Below, in pieces: positions 7,552-16,313 of a stretch of 64,000 nt of DNA. Each line of letters begins with the position of its first letter. Positions within the stretch are counted from its first letter, which is position 1. A program made the translations under genes and the position numbers. Under the pieces are notes generated by a model. The model did not search any database, had not been told where the DNA came from, and was given only the letters and a program-made list of their open reading frames with translations. The stretch spans positions 104,062 through 168,061 of the forward strand of contig CAHJWM010000004.1 of the NCBI GenBank assembly GCA_903642325.1, given 5' to 3'. Source of the stretch: Myxococcales bacterium. GTDB taxonomy: Bacteria > Myxococcota_A > Polyangia > Polyangiales > Polyangiaceae.

Positions 7552-10227
7552 ATGAGTCTGGCGAAGTACCGAGAGAAACGCGACTTTTCGGCAACGAGCG
7601 AGCCGGCGGGGAGCGCGCTTCACGCCAACGGGCGAAGCTATGTCATCCAGAAGCACGCCGCGAGCCATCTGCATTACGACTTTAGGCTCGAGCTCGGCGG
7701 CGTGCTGTTGAGCTGGGCCGTCCCCAAGGGGCCATCCCTGGACCCGGCGGTCAAACGTTTGGCTATGCAGACAGAGGACCATCCGGTCGAGTATGGCGGA
7801 TTCGAGGGAACAATCCCCGAGGGTGAGTACGGTGGCGGCACGGTCATGGTTTGGGATCGGGGAACCTGGGAGCCGGAGGGCGACGCGGATCAGGCGTACA
7901 AGAAAGGCCACCTCAATTTTAGGTTGCAGGGCGAGAAGCTCAGCGGCGGTTGGCACCTGGTACGAACTCACCGCGGCGGCGACAAGCAGCGCGGCTGGCT
8001 GCTGTTCAAGGCCACCGACGACGCGGCCCGGCCGGGCGACACCTCGCTGCTAGAAGATCAAAGCAAAAGCGTGCTCAGCGGGCGAGACCTGAGCGACATT
8101 GCTAAAGGAGCGGCCGTGAAGAAGGTGGCCGTGGGCCGATCTAAGACGAATCAAACCGAGAAATCCTTAGCGGAACCGGATGACTCGGCCAAAGCGAACC
8201 GCACGGCGAAAGCGAGCAAGCTAGCCAGGACGCCCGCTCCACTTCGGTCGAGCAAAGCGAAGGTGAGCCAGGCCAAGGCGAGCAAAATCCAGAAGCCAGC
8301 GTCGCGCCCCGAGCCGCCCGGAGCGATCCGCGCGGAGCTACCGAACGAGATTGTTCCGGAGCTCGCAACGTTGGTCAGCGAAACGCCGACCGACGATGGC
8401 TTCGTGCATGAGGTGAAATTCGATGGGTACCGCGTGCTGTGCCGCGTCGCGCCAGGCGAGTTGCGTCTATTCACCCGTAACGGCGAAGATTGGACCGACC
8501 GCATGCCAACCTTGGCCGCGGCGCTCGGGAAGCTCCGGGTCGAAAGCGCAGTGTTGGACGGCGAGCTCGTAGCGCTCGACGAGAACGGCTTGACCGATTT
8601 CCAGCTGTTGCAGAACTCTTTCAGCGGTAAGGGCGAGGCGCCGATCGCTTACTACGCCTTCGATCTACTGTACTTGAACGGTTTCGATTGGCGCCCGGTG
8701 CCACTTTTGGAGCGCAAAGCCGAGTTGAAAGCGTTGTTTGCGGGCTTGCCGGCTCCCGCCGCCGTGACGCTCCGCTACAGCGACCACGTACTTGGAAACG
8801 GAGCGCAATTCTTCGCCGAGGCGGCCAAGCTCGGGCTGGAGGGAGTAGTATCGAAGCGGGCCAACTCGAGCTACCGCCCGGGGCGAGGGAAGGACTGGGT
8901 CAAGAGCAAGAGCCTGGGGCGTCAGGAATTCGTGATCGTTGGCTACAGCGAGCCGGGCGGCTCTCGCTCGCATCTCGGCGCGTTGCTGCTCGGCGCGCGC
9001 AAAGCCGGAGCGCTCACCTATTGCGGGAAAGTCGGCACGGGCTTTACTGATAAAGCGCTCAGCGAGTTACACGATAAACTCTCGCCGTTGGAGATTGGGC
9101 GATCTGAGCTCGACAACCCACCGCGAGGCGCCGATGCGCGAGGCGTGCATTGGGTAACCCCCAAGCTAGTGGCCGAGGTCGCATACACGGGCTTTACGCA
9201 GGAGGGGTTGTTACGACACCCCACCTTTAAGGGTCTCCGCGAAGACAAGCCCGCGAGCGAAGTCGTGCTCGAGGAGCCGCGCGCGCTGGCCTTGCGTCGC
9301 GCCGCGAAGTCCGCTTCCGTCACGACTAGCCAGGTCGCGGCCCCGCCCCTCACTCATCCGGACAAGATCCTTTATCCCGAGCTAGGCATCAGCAAGCGCG
9401 AGCTCTATGCCTACTACGAGGCGGTGGCCGAGCTCATGTTGCCGCAGGTCGTGAACCGCCCCCTGACGCTATTGCGCTGCCCGGAAGGCAGCGGTAAACA
9501 ATGCTTCTTCCAGAAGCACCCCGGTCCGTCCCTCGCGGATGGTTTACGCCGAGTGATGGTGCGAGGGTCGGAGGGGCAAGCCGAATACGCAGCCATCGAG
9601 GATCGCCGGGGCCTGCTCTCGCTGGTGCAAATGGGGGTGCTCGAGGCCCACATATCTGGCGCCATCGCCGACGATTCGGAGCGACCCAACCAAATCGTTT
9701 TCGACCTCGATCCTGACACCGAGCTGGGGTTCGCGGACGTGATCGAGGCCGCCCACGCGGTGCGTGACTTGCTCTTGGAGTTCAAGCTCAAGAGCTGGCT
9801 GAAGACCACGGGTGGAAAGGGCCTTCACGTCACCGTTCCAATCGAACCGCGGGCAGACTGGGACGAGGTCAAAGCCTTTTGCCGCACCGTGGCCGAGGAG
9901 CTCGCACGGCGCGAGCCAGGCCGGTTTTTAGCCGTCATGTCCAAGGCAAAACGCAAGGGGAAGATCTTCGTGGACTACCTGCGCAACGGTCGGGGGCAGA
10001 CGTTCATCGCGCCGTATTCGCCGCGAGCGCGCCCGGGCGCCGGCATTGCGATGCCGATTGAATGGGGTGATCTTTCCGCGAAGTTCAAGCCGGAGGTATT
10101 CAACGTCCGCAGCGCGGAAAAGTATTTGGCCAAGCGCAAGCGCGATCCATTCACCTCGCTTTTGACGCATCTTCAGCCCCTGCCGAGCGCAGCCGGAGTC
10201 ACCCGTCCTCGCGCGCGCCGGGCTTGA
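7552..10227 (+). CDS. ligD: Multifunctional end-joining ligase LigD (PE-ligase-polymerase)
   Basis: An 891-residue protein with three catalytic modules in the order known from Pseudomonas LigD. Residues about 1-165 are the 3'-phosphoesterase domain (HAASHLHYDFRLE, EYGGGTVMVWDRG). A Lys/Ala-rich linker spans about 175-265. The ATP-dependent ligase domain covers about 265-570, with KFDGYR at 289-294; Lys289 is the adenylated residue. The primase-polymerase domain runs from about 600 to the end, with the metal-binding Asp718 and Asp720 in FDLDPD. It processes, fills and seals breaks bridged by Ku. Translation starts at an ATG preceded by GGAG. The stop codon lies inside a hairpin shared with the convergent amine oxidase gene. 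Confidence 0.96.
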   Translation: MSLAKYREKRDFSATSEPAGSALHANGRSYVIQKHAASHLHYDFRLELGGVLLSWAVPKGPSLDPAVKRLAMQTEDHPVEYGGFEGTIPEGEYGGGTVMVWDRGTWEPEGDADQAYKKGHLNFRLQGEKLSGGWHLVRTHRGGDKQRGWLLFKATDDAARPGDTSLLEDQSKSVLSGRDLSDIAKGAAVKKVAVGRSKTNQTEKSLAEPDDSAKANRTAKASKLARTPAPLRSSKAKVSQAKASKIQKPASRPEPPGAIRAELPNEIVPELATLVSETPTDDGFVHEVKFDGYRVLCRVAPGELRLFTRNGEDWTDRMPTLAAALGKLRVESAVLDGELVALDENGLTDFQLLQNSFSGKGEAPIAYYAFDLLYLNGFDWRPVPLLERKAELKALFAGLPAPAAVTLRYSDHVLGNGAQFFAEAAKLGLEGVVSKRANSSYRPGRGKDWVKSKSLGRQEFVIVGYSEPGGSRSHLGALLLGARKAGALTYCGKVGTGFTDKALSELHDKLSPLEIGRSELDNPPRGADARGVHWVTPKLVAEVAYTGFTQEGLLRHPTFKGLREDKPASEVVLEEPRALALRRAAKSASVTTSQVAAPPLTHPDKILYPELGISKRELYAYYEAVAELMLPQVVNRPLTLLRCPEGSGKQCFFQKHPGPSLADGLRRVMVRGSEGQAEYAAIEDRRGLLSLVQMGVLEAHISGAIADDSERPNQIVFDLDPDTELGFADVIEAAHAVRDLLLEFKLKSWLKTTGGKGLHVTVPIEPRADWDEVKAFCRTVAEELARREPGRFLAVMSKAKRKGKIFVDYLRNGRGQTFIAPYSPRARPGAGIAMPIEWGDLSAKFKPEVFNVRSAEKYLAKRKRDPFTSLLTHLQPLPSAAGVTRPRARRA

Positions 10228-10248
10228 CACGGCCGTCGGCCGGGTCAA
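10224..10248. terminator. Bidirectional terminator-like hairpin between convergent genes
   Basis: An inverted repeat with 11-base arms (10224-10234 and 10238-10248), a 3-base loop and one mismatch lies exactly between the ligD stop and the stop of the convergent amine oxidase. It overlaps both ends. No T-run follows, so it is a candidate only. Confidence 0.5.
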
Positions 10249-11532
10249 CCAAGCGCTTCCAGGGCGAGCCGAGCGGCACGTTGTGCGCTCGCGATAGCGC
10301 CGGCGACGGTCCCAGGAAATTGATGGTCGGTAGCCTCGCCAGCCAAAAATACGGCACCCGCGCACGGCACGCTCAGCTCCTCGTTGGCTCCGGCTCCGCC
10401 TGGTCTGCAAAAGCTGTACGCCCCTCGCGCGCGCGGATCGTTCGAAAAGTCATGCTGGTAACTGCGGATGACCCTCGCGGTCAGCGTTGCCTCCGGAATG
10501 TCGAATAAATTCGCGAGCGAGCCGAGCGCTAGCCGTCGCCGCTGCTCCGCGCTCTCGCGCGCTAATTGCTCGGCTTTCGGACCACCTGCCCACGCAGTCA
10601 CGAACGTTCGATCCGCAACCTGCTCGGACCAGCAGCTCTCGAACAGGGAGGCTTGGATGGTGAATGAAGGCGTCGCGCGGAATCGTCTTAGCGCTGAGAT
10701 CCCCGCCCACTTCGAAGCAGATACGGCAGGCGTGGCCCATTCCCAGACGCGCGACCGCTGCCTGCCAGGCGGGCACGACTGGCTCTATGAGTAGCCCCTG
10801 CACCGCGCCGGCCGCCTTCAAGACCCCAAGCGGCACCGCGACGACGCACAGCTGGGCCTCGACCTCCTCGGCCCCCGACTCGAAGGCCAGCGAGACGGGA
10901 CCGTTTGGCCGCCAGTGCACGCGCGATACGGGGGAGGACACCCGCGGCTCTACCCCCGACGCTTGCAACTGTTCGAGCAAATGCCGAGTCAGGCGGCCGT
11001 ATCCGCCGGCGACGCGAAATTGGCCTTCGTGTTGCGCCATGGCATCTGCGTCAGCAGCCAGGCTCTCGATGCTGACCTCGCCAATGGGTGCGGCTTCGAA
11101 GCCTTCGACGAGCTGACGGAAGCGCTCGGCCAGGGTGACATCGATCGCGTGCCGCTCGAGGAACACGCGCGCCGAGACATCTGGCTCACCCCGCTGTCTT
11201 CGCTTCAGCACGTGCTCGAAAGGCTGCCAAGCGTCGAGCAGCTCTTGAAATGCCGTTCCGTGCTTCGTGAAGTGCCGATCGGCTACGGAAACGAGCTCCA
11301 CCTGCGCCTCCCGCGCCAACTCGAGGGTAGGGGCAGGTTTGCCGTGTACGAACTCGGCGCCCAGCTCGATGCAGTGGTTGCCGGCGCCGCTCGGGACGCT
11401 AAAAATCCGTCCGCCGACGCGATCCTTGGCCTCCAGCAGGACCACGGATTTGCCAGCTGTCACGAGCATCCGCGTCGCGGTTAGGCCCGCGATGCCGGCG
11501 CCCACCACGGCCGCATCCCAACGCTTGCCCAT
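10245..11532 (-). pseudogene. Flavin monoamine oxidase family protein, disrupted by a frameshift
   Basis: The frame from the ATG at 11530-11532 begins AAVVGAGIAGLTATRML, an FAD-binding dinucleotide fold, followed by LLEAKDRVGGRIFS, as in amine oxidases and polyamine oxidases. It stays in frame down to about 10645 and then loses similarity after HHPSLP. The missing C-terminal part is in another frame from about 10644 to 10245: WSEQVADRTFVTAWAGG, then a typical FAD-contact end, FLAGEATDHQFPGTVAGA. Removing one base near 10640-10648 (CTCCCTGTTCG on the coding strand) joins the two parts. The total length, 1288 bases, is one more than a multiple of three. Either a recent inactivation or a sequencing error. 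It lies 2 bases after the esterase gene, in the same operon. Confidence 0.85.
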
Positions 11533-11534
11533 GC

Positions 11535-12566
11535 TCAGCGGCCGCCTTTCGGGTGCGCCGTGAGGAACGTCCACATCTCGTCCAGCGCTGGCGGCTGCAA
11601 CGCGACGTAGTGTCCACCCCCTTCGACCGTCCATAATTCCACCGCGCCGCGACAGGCGTCGTAACGCTGCACTCGGGTCTCGCGAGCGGGGATAAAAGGC
11701 TCGAGGTCGATGTTCTGAACTGATTGAAGCTCGCCTGCGCAGCCGAGGCGCCGCGCCCAGTACTTTGCCGTCTCCAGCGCAGAAGGATGAGGGGCGACAT
11801 CACTGCGATCGAATACGGTGCCGCCACCATAATGCACGACTGGGTCGGCATCGCCGTGGATTTCCAGAAACGACAACGCACTGTGCTGAACGCACGGTTC
11901 GTCCCCGCTAGGGGCGGCGCCCGCGACGCTAATGACTCCAGCGATTCGATCACCGGCCTTACAGGCCAAGCGCTGCGCCATGAAGCCACCGTTGGAGTAA
12001 CCGATCACGAATAGACGCTGGCGATCGATCGCGGCATTCTCGGAGCTCTCGTCCAATAGCGCTGCTAGACGCTGCACGTCGTCAACCCCGCGGTGCTCCA
12101 GGTCGCAACAGCTTTTGCCGGCGTTCCAAAATGGGCGCCCCTCAGCATCACTCATCCCCTGCGGGGCCAAGTAGGCAAATTTTTTCTGATCGGCGATCTG
12201 ATCTAGGCCCGCCTTGGCAATCAGCATGCGGCTCGACACGCCAAACCCGTGCAGAATCATGAGCAGGGGGACTTGCTCCCCACTTCGCAAGGTCGCGGGA
12301 AGGCGCAGCTCCGCTGGCGGCTCGAATGCCTGTGCGGCCCCGACCGTGGACGACGGCACGGAAGCTCGAGGCGCCGCCGCTGAGCTCACGACAGGCGTGT
12401 GGCGCGCTGCCACGCCGGGCTGGTGCGCGGCGCGCTCAGGCTCCGGAGCACAGGCGGCGACTGGGCCGATCAGCGTCACACACCAGCAGAAGAGGCGACG
12501 CCGCATCGACGTCCGCGATGCAATCCTCGAACCAAGTTTGGCGCGGCGGCGAAGGCTATGACTCAT
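11535..12566 (-). CDS. Esterase/PHB depolymerase-like lipoprotein, alpha/beta hydrolase (LpqC family)
   Basis: A 343-residue predicted lipoprotein. The region MRRRLFCWCVTLIGPVAAC ends in a lipobox, giving an acylated Cys after cleavage, followed by an Ala/Ser/Pro linker. The hydrolase domain has LLMILHGFG (oxyanion region), the nucleophile elbow VIGYSNGGFMAQ, an Asp in EIHGDADPVVHYGG and a His in VEGGGHY, completing a Ser-Asp-His triad. This pattern is that of polyhydroxybutyrate depolymerase and feruloyl esterase-like enzymes. I chose the ATG at 12564-12566 because GAGGGA lies just upstream; an ATG at 12506 gives a shorter, more classical signal peptide but has no visible ribosome site. Divergent from the AlkB-like gene; substrate unknown. 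Confidence 0.82.
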   Translation of the reverse strand: MSHSLRRRAKLGSRIASRTSMRRRLFCWCVTLIGPVAACAPEPERAAHQPGVAARHTPVVSSAAAPRASVPSSTVGAAQAFEPPAELRLPATLRSGEQVPLLMILHGFGVSSRMLIAKAGLDQIADQKKFAYLAPQGMSDAEGRPFWNAGKSCCDLEHRGVDDVQRLAALLDESSENAAIDRQRLFVIGYSNGGFMAQRLACKAGDRIAGVISVAGAAPSGDEPCVQHSALSFLEIHGDADPVVHYGGGTVFDRSDVAPHPSALETAKYWARRLGCAGELQSVQNIDLEPFIPARETRVQRYDACRGAVELWTVEGGGHYVALQPPALDEMWTFLTAHPKGGR

Positions 12567-12624
12567 GCGTTCCCTCGGCTGTCGAGCGTCGAGATACGTT
12601 CGAGTGCTAGGCTTCGTTCCCGCG

Positions 12625-13245
12625 ATGTCCGCGCAGCTCGATCTGTTCAATCGGGGCACACCTCATTTCGACTCGAGCTTCTCGGGCGCTCAGCGAACCC
12701 ACCTCGCGCCAGACGCATGGCTGGAGCTCGTGCCAGGTTGGCTGCGCGGCCACCAGGCTCTGTTCGATACGCTGCGCTTGGGGACACGCTTTCGCAGCGA
12801 GCAACGGATGATGTACGAACGTCTGGTGGAGGTTCCGCGGTTGTACGCGGTGCTTGGCGACGACGGCCCGATCCCGGACATCGTCGGCGCCATGCAACAT
12901 GCTTTATCCGCGCGTTATGGCGAGCACTTCGCGCGCATCAGCCTGGGCTACTATCGCAACGGCCAAGACAGCGTCGCGTTTCACGGCGACCGCGTTGCTC
13001 GGACCTTGCCGAGTGCGCTGGTGGCGACCGTCTCGGTCGGCGCAGCACGTCGCTTTCTCATGCGCCCCACCGGTGGTGGAGCGCCCCCGCTAGCGTTTTC
13101 GCTCGGTGGCGGCGACCTGTTGGTGATGGGCGGCTCGTGTCAACGCACATGGCAGCACGCCATCCCCAAATCCCGGAGCGCCGGCAATCAACAACGCATT
13201 GCCATCATGTTTCGTCCGCACTGGGCGGAGTTGCCCGCGGAGTAG
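12625..13245 (+). CDS. alkB: AlkB-like 2-oxoglutarate/Fe(II) dioxygenase
   Basis: A 206-residue protein of the AlkB family, which reverses alkylation damage on bases by oxidative demethylation. The iron ligands are visible as His120 and Asp122 in AFHGDRV and His178 in TWQHAIPK, with 2-oxoglutarate-binding arginines near the C-terminus in QQRIAIMFR. LGYYRNGQDSV upstream of the HxD motif matches the substrate-lid strand of AlkB proteins. The ATG at 12625 is taken as start because the upstream in-frame extension to 12565 overlaps the divergent esterase start and lacks family similarity. With Ku/LigD and the UdgX-like protein nearby it adds to a loose group of repair genes, though they are not in one operon. 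Confidence 0.88.
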   Translation: MSAQLDLFNRGTPHFDSSFSGAQRTHLAPDAWLELVPGWLRGHQALFDTLRLGTRFRSEQRMMYERLVEVPRLYAVLGDDGPIPDIVGAMQHALSARYGEHFARISLGYYRNGQDSVAFHGDRVARTLPSALVATVSVGAARRFLMRPTGGGAPPLAFSLGGGDLLVMGGSCQRTWQHAIPKSRSAGNQQRIAIMFRPHWAELPAE

Positions 13246-13530
13246 CTACATGAACACTGCTCGATTCGGCGTCTAGCTCAGGAAGCTTCAACCTCGTTGA
13301 ACGAGCACTGACTGGCCGCGACGCGAGCGGGTTTGGCGACATCTCTACTGGAACAGTGACGACAGCGGCTCACGCGAACCGCCCGTGAAAGTGTGTCGCG
13401 AATGCTCGATTGGGTGCGTCGCGGGGCGCTCAACACGGGAGCTTTCAACACAGCGCTTGCCACCCTCCATCACCCCACTATGCTGCGCGCACCCGCACGA
13501 TACCCACTTAGTGCAGGCAAGGAAAATATC

Positions 13531-14235
13531 ATGATTCGAACTAACACGAGTGTTGCGGCGGTTTTGGTGCTCTGTAGTCTGGCGTTGGCCGCTTGCGGCG
13601 GTGATCAGAAGCCAGCGGATTCACCCGAGAGCATGCCCAGCGCGGAGATGCCTCCCACGCCCATGCCGGAAAGCGACGCCGGCATGAGCACGAAGTCGTC
13701 TTCGTCCGACGCCGCGCAAGCCAAGACTGACGCGCCCGCCGCGCCCAAGATGGACCCGCTCACGGACGAGCAAATTGCCATGATCACGGATGCGGCCAAC
13801 ACTGCTGAAATCGAGCAAGCGAAGCTCGCGCAGACCAAGTCCAAGGATGCAGACGTGAAGAAGTTTGCGGCCATGATGGTCAGCCATCACGGCGCAGCCA
13901 AGCAAAAACAAGCTAAGCTCAAGATCAAGCCAGCGGAATCGTCGACATCGACGGCGATGCAAGCCGACGCGGCCAGCACGCTCGATACGTTGAAGGGCGA
14001 CACCGGCAAGGACTTCGATAAGGCGTACATTGCCGCGCAGGTCGACGGTCACCAGAAGGTGCTCGACACCATCAACGACAAACTGCTGCCGAGCGTCAAG
14101 AGCGCGGACCTGAAGGCCTACATCGAGGGTATCAAGCCGACCGTAGAAGAGCACTTGAAGGAAGCGAAGCGGCTCCAACAGAATTTCGATAGCAAGAGCT
14201 CTTCGACCGCCGCAGGCTCCAAGCCGGCTGGTTGA
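13531..14235 (+). CDS. DUF4142 family lipoprotein
   Basis: A 234-residue predicted lipoprotein: signal segment to LCSLALAACGG, where Cys is the lipidated residue, then a Pro/Ser/Met/Ala linker to about residue 75. The C-terminal domain is a helical bundle with TDEQIAMITDAANTAEIEQAKLA, FAAMMVSHHG and YIAAQVDGHQKVLD, the His-containing pattern of DUF4142 (ferritin-like fold). Function is unknown for the family; the paired His residues suggest metal or oxidative-stress roles, which is inference. Translation starts at ATG 13531 with AGGAAAA upstream; in-frame codons further upstream look non-coding. A small basic protein gene follows 20 bases later. Confidence 0.85.
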   Translation: MIRTNTSVAAVLVLCSLALAACGGDQKPADSPESMPSAEMPPTPMPESDAGMSTKSSSSDAAQAKTDAPAAPKMDPLTDEQIAMITDAANTAEIEQAKLAQTKSKDADVKKFAAMMVSHHGAAKQKQAKLKIKPAESSTSTAMQADAASTLDTLKGDTGKDFDKAYIAAQVDGHQKVLDTINDKLLPSVKSADLKAYIEGIKPTVEEHLKEAKRLQQNFDSKSSSTAAGSKPAG

Positions 14236-14255
14236 GCGTTGCTCAACTCACGATC

Positions 14256-14483
14256 ATGGCCGCCAAAAAGAAACCGCGTGCGAAGAAGTATGGCGCCGCT
14301 TCCACCAAGAAAGTAAAAAAGACGCTGCACGAGCGGAAAGCCGGCACACTGCGCTCGGGCCGCTCGAAAAAGAAGGTGAAGAGCAAGAAGCAGGCAATCG
14401 CCATCGCATTGTCCGAAGCTCGTGCTTCTGGGGACAAAGTTCCCAGTAAGAAGCGTGCCGCAAAGCGAAAGAAGACGGGCTAA
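14256..14483 (+). CDS. Small basic DUF6496-type protein
   Basis: A 75-residue, very Lys-rich protein. The central part reads KVKKTLHERKAGTLRSG and then KVKSKKQAIAIALSEAR, which matches the DUF6496 pattern of small proteins often annotated in Proteobacteria and Myxococcota. Their function is not established; the charge suggests nucleic-acid binding. The ATG at 14256 starts right before AAKKKPRAKKYG; a TTG at 14232 overlapping the previous stop is also possible and would couple the two genes. A hairpin terminator follows the stop codon. Confidence 0.75.
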   Translation: MAAKKKPRAKKYGAASTKKVKKTLHERKAGTLRSGRSKKKVKSKKQAIAIALSEARASGDKVPSKKRAAKRKKTG

Positions 14484-14493
14484 CAAAGCCCCA

Positions 14494-14520
14494 GCCGATA
14501 CGGGCCAGTCCCGTATCGGC
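14494..14520 (+). terminator. Hairpin terminator after the small basic protein gene
   Basis: A perfect 11-base-pair stem (GCCGATACGGG at 14494-14504 with its complement at 14510-14520) and a 5-base loop start 11 bases after the stop codon. No T-run follows, so it may act as a Rho-assisted terminator or an RNA-stability hairpin. Confidence 0.65.
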
Positions 14521-14573
14521 GCCCGGCCCCCGGTGCGGCTCGCGTGAGCGAGACGCGTCTAAGCCCTCTGGTT

Positions 14574-15488
14574 ATGCTGCACACGATGCGCGCCAGTTTC
14601 TTCCAACTCTACCTGGCTGGCCTGCTCGTCGTCGGGCACGTGGCGCGTGCGGAGGACGCGCCGAGCACGGCTGCGGCTACGGCGGACTCACGACGAAGGC
14701 CTGCGTCGGATGACGAAGCCGTGCCAGCCAGCGCCTTACCCGAGCTCGACCTGCTCACGTTTTACAAGGACAACTATGTGCTCGCGGGGTTCACGTACTC
14801 GACCGAGGTGAAATTTCAGTTCAGCGCCAAGTTCGATCTCTGGCCCAATAGCGGACCGCACGCCTTTTACTTCGCTTTCACGCAGAAAACGCTGTGGGAC
14901 GTGTATCGAGCTTCGGCCCCGTTTGTGGAAAGCGACTATTCGCCCGAGCTGTTTTACAGCTATTTTCACGCACCGGGTCGTTATGAGCCCGACCCTGGCT
15001 GCGGCTTCTTCCTGGAGCGGTTGGGCGTGGTTCACGAGTCCGACGGCTTGGCGGGCCCGCGCTCGCGCGGTTGGAATCGAGTGTACGGTGAATCGCGATA
15101 CGCCTGCTATACGCCGCAGCGCAATTACGGCGCCCTCACACTTCAGGTCTGGGCGCCGCCGTTCGGTAAGCCCGACAACCCGGGGATCGTCTCCTATCTT
15201 GGCTATGGCGAGCTTTCACTCGCCATAGGCAGTGATCGCGGTCACGCCTGGTTGGGTGATTGGGAGATCGCTCTACATGCCCGTAAAGGCACGCGCTCGC
15301 TCGCTACGGGGAGCGTCGAGGCCGACGCGCGCTGGCGGCCGCGCTACAGCGATTTCTGGCGCTTCACCCCGTACCTCTATGGTCAAGCCTTCACCGGCTA
15401 TGGTGAGACGCTACTGAGTTACGATCGCGCGTTGACGGCGATACGCATCGGCATCGGCTTCACGGACCGTAGCACGCGCAGCCAATGA
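14574..15488 (+). CDS. pldA: Outer-membrane phospholipase A (OMPLA)
   Basis: A 304-residue protein with a signal peptide ending near GHVARA. It should be an outer-membrane beta-barrel that hydrolyses phospholipids when the membrane is perturbed. The OMPLA active site is plain: HESDG gives His154 and Ser156, and SRGWNR gives Asn168. The spacing His-x-Ser and His plus 14 to Asn is the same as E. coli His142, Ser144 and Asn156. Alternating aromatic and polar strands fill the rest. The start is uncertain between ATG 14574, ATG 14586 and GTG 14544; the protein is slightly longer than E. coli PldA because of an Ala/Arg/Asp-rich segment after the signal. Confidence 0.88.
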   Translation: MLHTMRASFFQLYLAGLLVVGHVARAEDAPSTAAATADSRRRPASDDEAVPASALPELDLLTFYKDNYVLAGFTYSTEVKFQFSAKFDLWPNSGPHAFYFAFTQKTLWDVYRASAPFVESDYSPELFYSYFHAPGRYEPDPGCGFFLERLGVVHESDGLAGPRSRGWNRVYGESRYACYTPQRNYGALTLQVWAPPFGKPDNPGIVSYLGYGELSLAIGSDRGHAWLGDWEIALHARKGTRSLATGSVEADARWRPRYSDFWRFTPYLYGQAFTGYGETLLSYDRALTAIRIGIGFTDRSTRSQ

Positions 15489-15493
15489 GGCGC

Positions 15494-16147
15494 TCAGCGC
15501 TTCCGGCGTAACGCGCGCGTAACTAGCTTGAGGTCGCGGACCAGCTCCTGGAAGCTTTCGGCGCGCGCCTGCGCGTCGGGCGCGCGTAAAATGGCGGACG
15601 GATGAGCGGTGGCTAGAACCAGCGACGCAAGCTCGCTGGCGATCGGGCGGCCGCGCTCCTGGGTGATGCGAAACTGGGCTCCGAACAACGCTTGCCCCGC
15701 CGTTGCGCCGAGTAAGACCAGGATTTCCGGCTTGATAGCGGTGATCTCCGATCGCAACCATGGAAGGCATGCGCCCACCTCCCCCGGCTTTGGACGCTTG
15801 TGCAAGCGCGCCTTGCCGCGCTGCTCGAACTTGAAATGCTTCACGGCGTTGGTCACGTACATCTCCGAGCGCGTCAAACCTGCCTCGAGCAGCGCTTTGT
15901 CGAACAGCTTTCCGGCAGGGCCGACGAACGGCTTGCCCTGACGGTCCTCGGCATCTCCTGGCTGCTCCCCGACGAACATCACGCGCGCGCGGGCTGGACC
16001 TTCACCGAATACGGTTTGGGTCGCGTTCACGTACAGCGGGCAGCCCCGACAGCCATCCGCCGCCCTGCGCAGACTGGGCAACGTACGTCGACTTGGTAAA
16101 AACTGTTCTGCGCCCGGCTCTGCAGGCGGGCCTCGCCGCGAAGTCAT
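15494..16147 (-). CDS. udgX: UdgX-type uracil-DNA glycosylase (family 4-like, Fe-S)
   Basis: A 217-residue uracil-DNA glycosylase. Motif I is GEQPGDAED at residues 60-68, and HPSAIL is the second active-site motif. Cys33 and Cys36 (CRGCPLY) with a later Cys near 127 and others fit the [4Fe-4S] cluster of family 4. The segment VTNAVKHFKF is followed by GKARLH (111-116). In UdgX proteins a KRRIH loop here holds the His that forms a covalent bond with the abasic site; His116 would be that residue, with two substitutions in the motif. ATG 16147 was chosen from length, as no clear ribosome site is present. Convergent with pldA, divergent from the RND operon. Confidence 0.82.
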   Translation of the reverse strand: MTSRRGPPAEPGAEQFLPSRRTLPSLRRAADGCRGCPLYVNATQTVFGEGPARARVMFVGEQPGDAEDRQGKPFVGPAGKLFDKALLEAGLTRSEMYVTNAVKHFKFEQRGKARLHKRPKPGEVGACLPWLRSEITAIKPEILVLLGATAGQALFGAQFRITQERGRPIASELASLVLATAHPSAILRAPDAQARAESFQELVRDLKLVTRALRRKR

Positions 16148-16313
16148 TTCGGAGAAGCACGCTGCAAACGCTGTTCCCCACGGCCCGCGCCTCGACGCCG
16201 TTCGGGGTGGAGGCATATTGTCGAAGCGGGACATTGCGCCGCGTCGGCGTGCCGTGCGGCTCGCCTTTCACCGCGTTTTGCAGTGGCATGAGTATTGAAG
16301 CCACGTGGCAGCG

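Noticed and set aside
12399..13253. 284-codon plus-strand frame across the esterase and AlkB-like genes
   Set aside because: It is Arg/His/Ser-rich, overlaps two genes with clear active-site motifs and has no motif of its own.
13278..13463. 61-codon minus-strand frame with four Cys
   Set aside because: No ribosome site and no family similarity; it lies in the leader of the DUF4142 gene.
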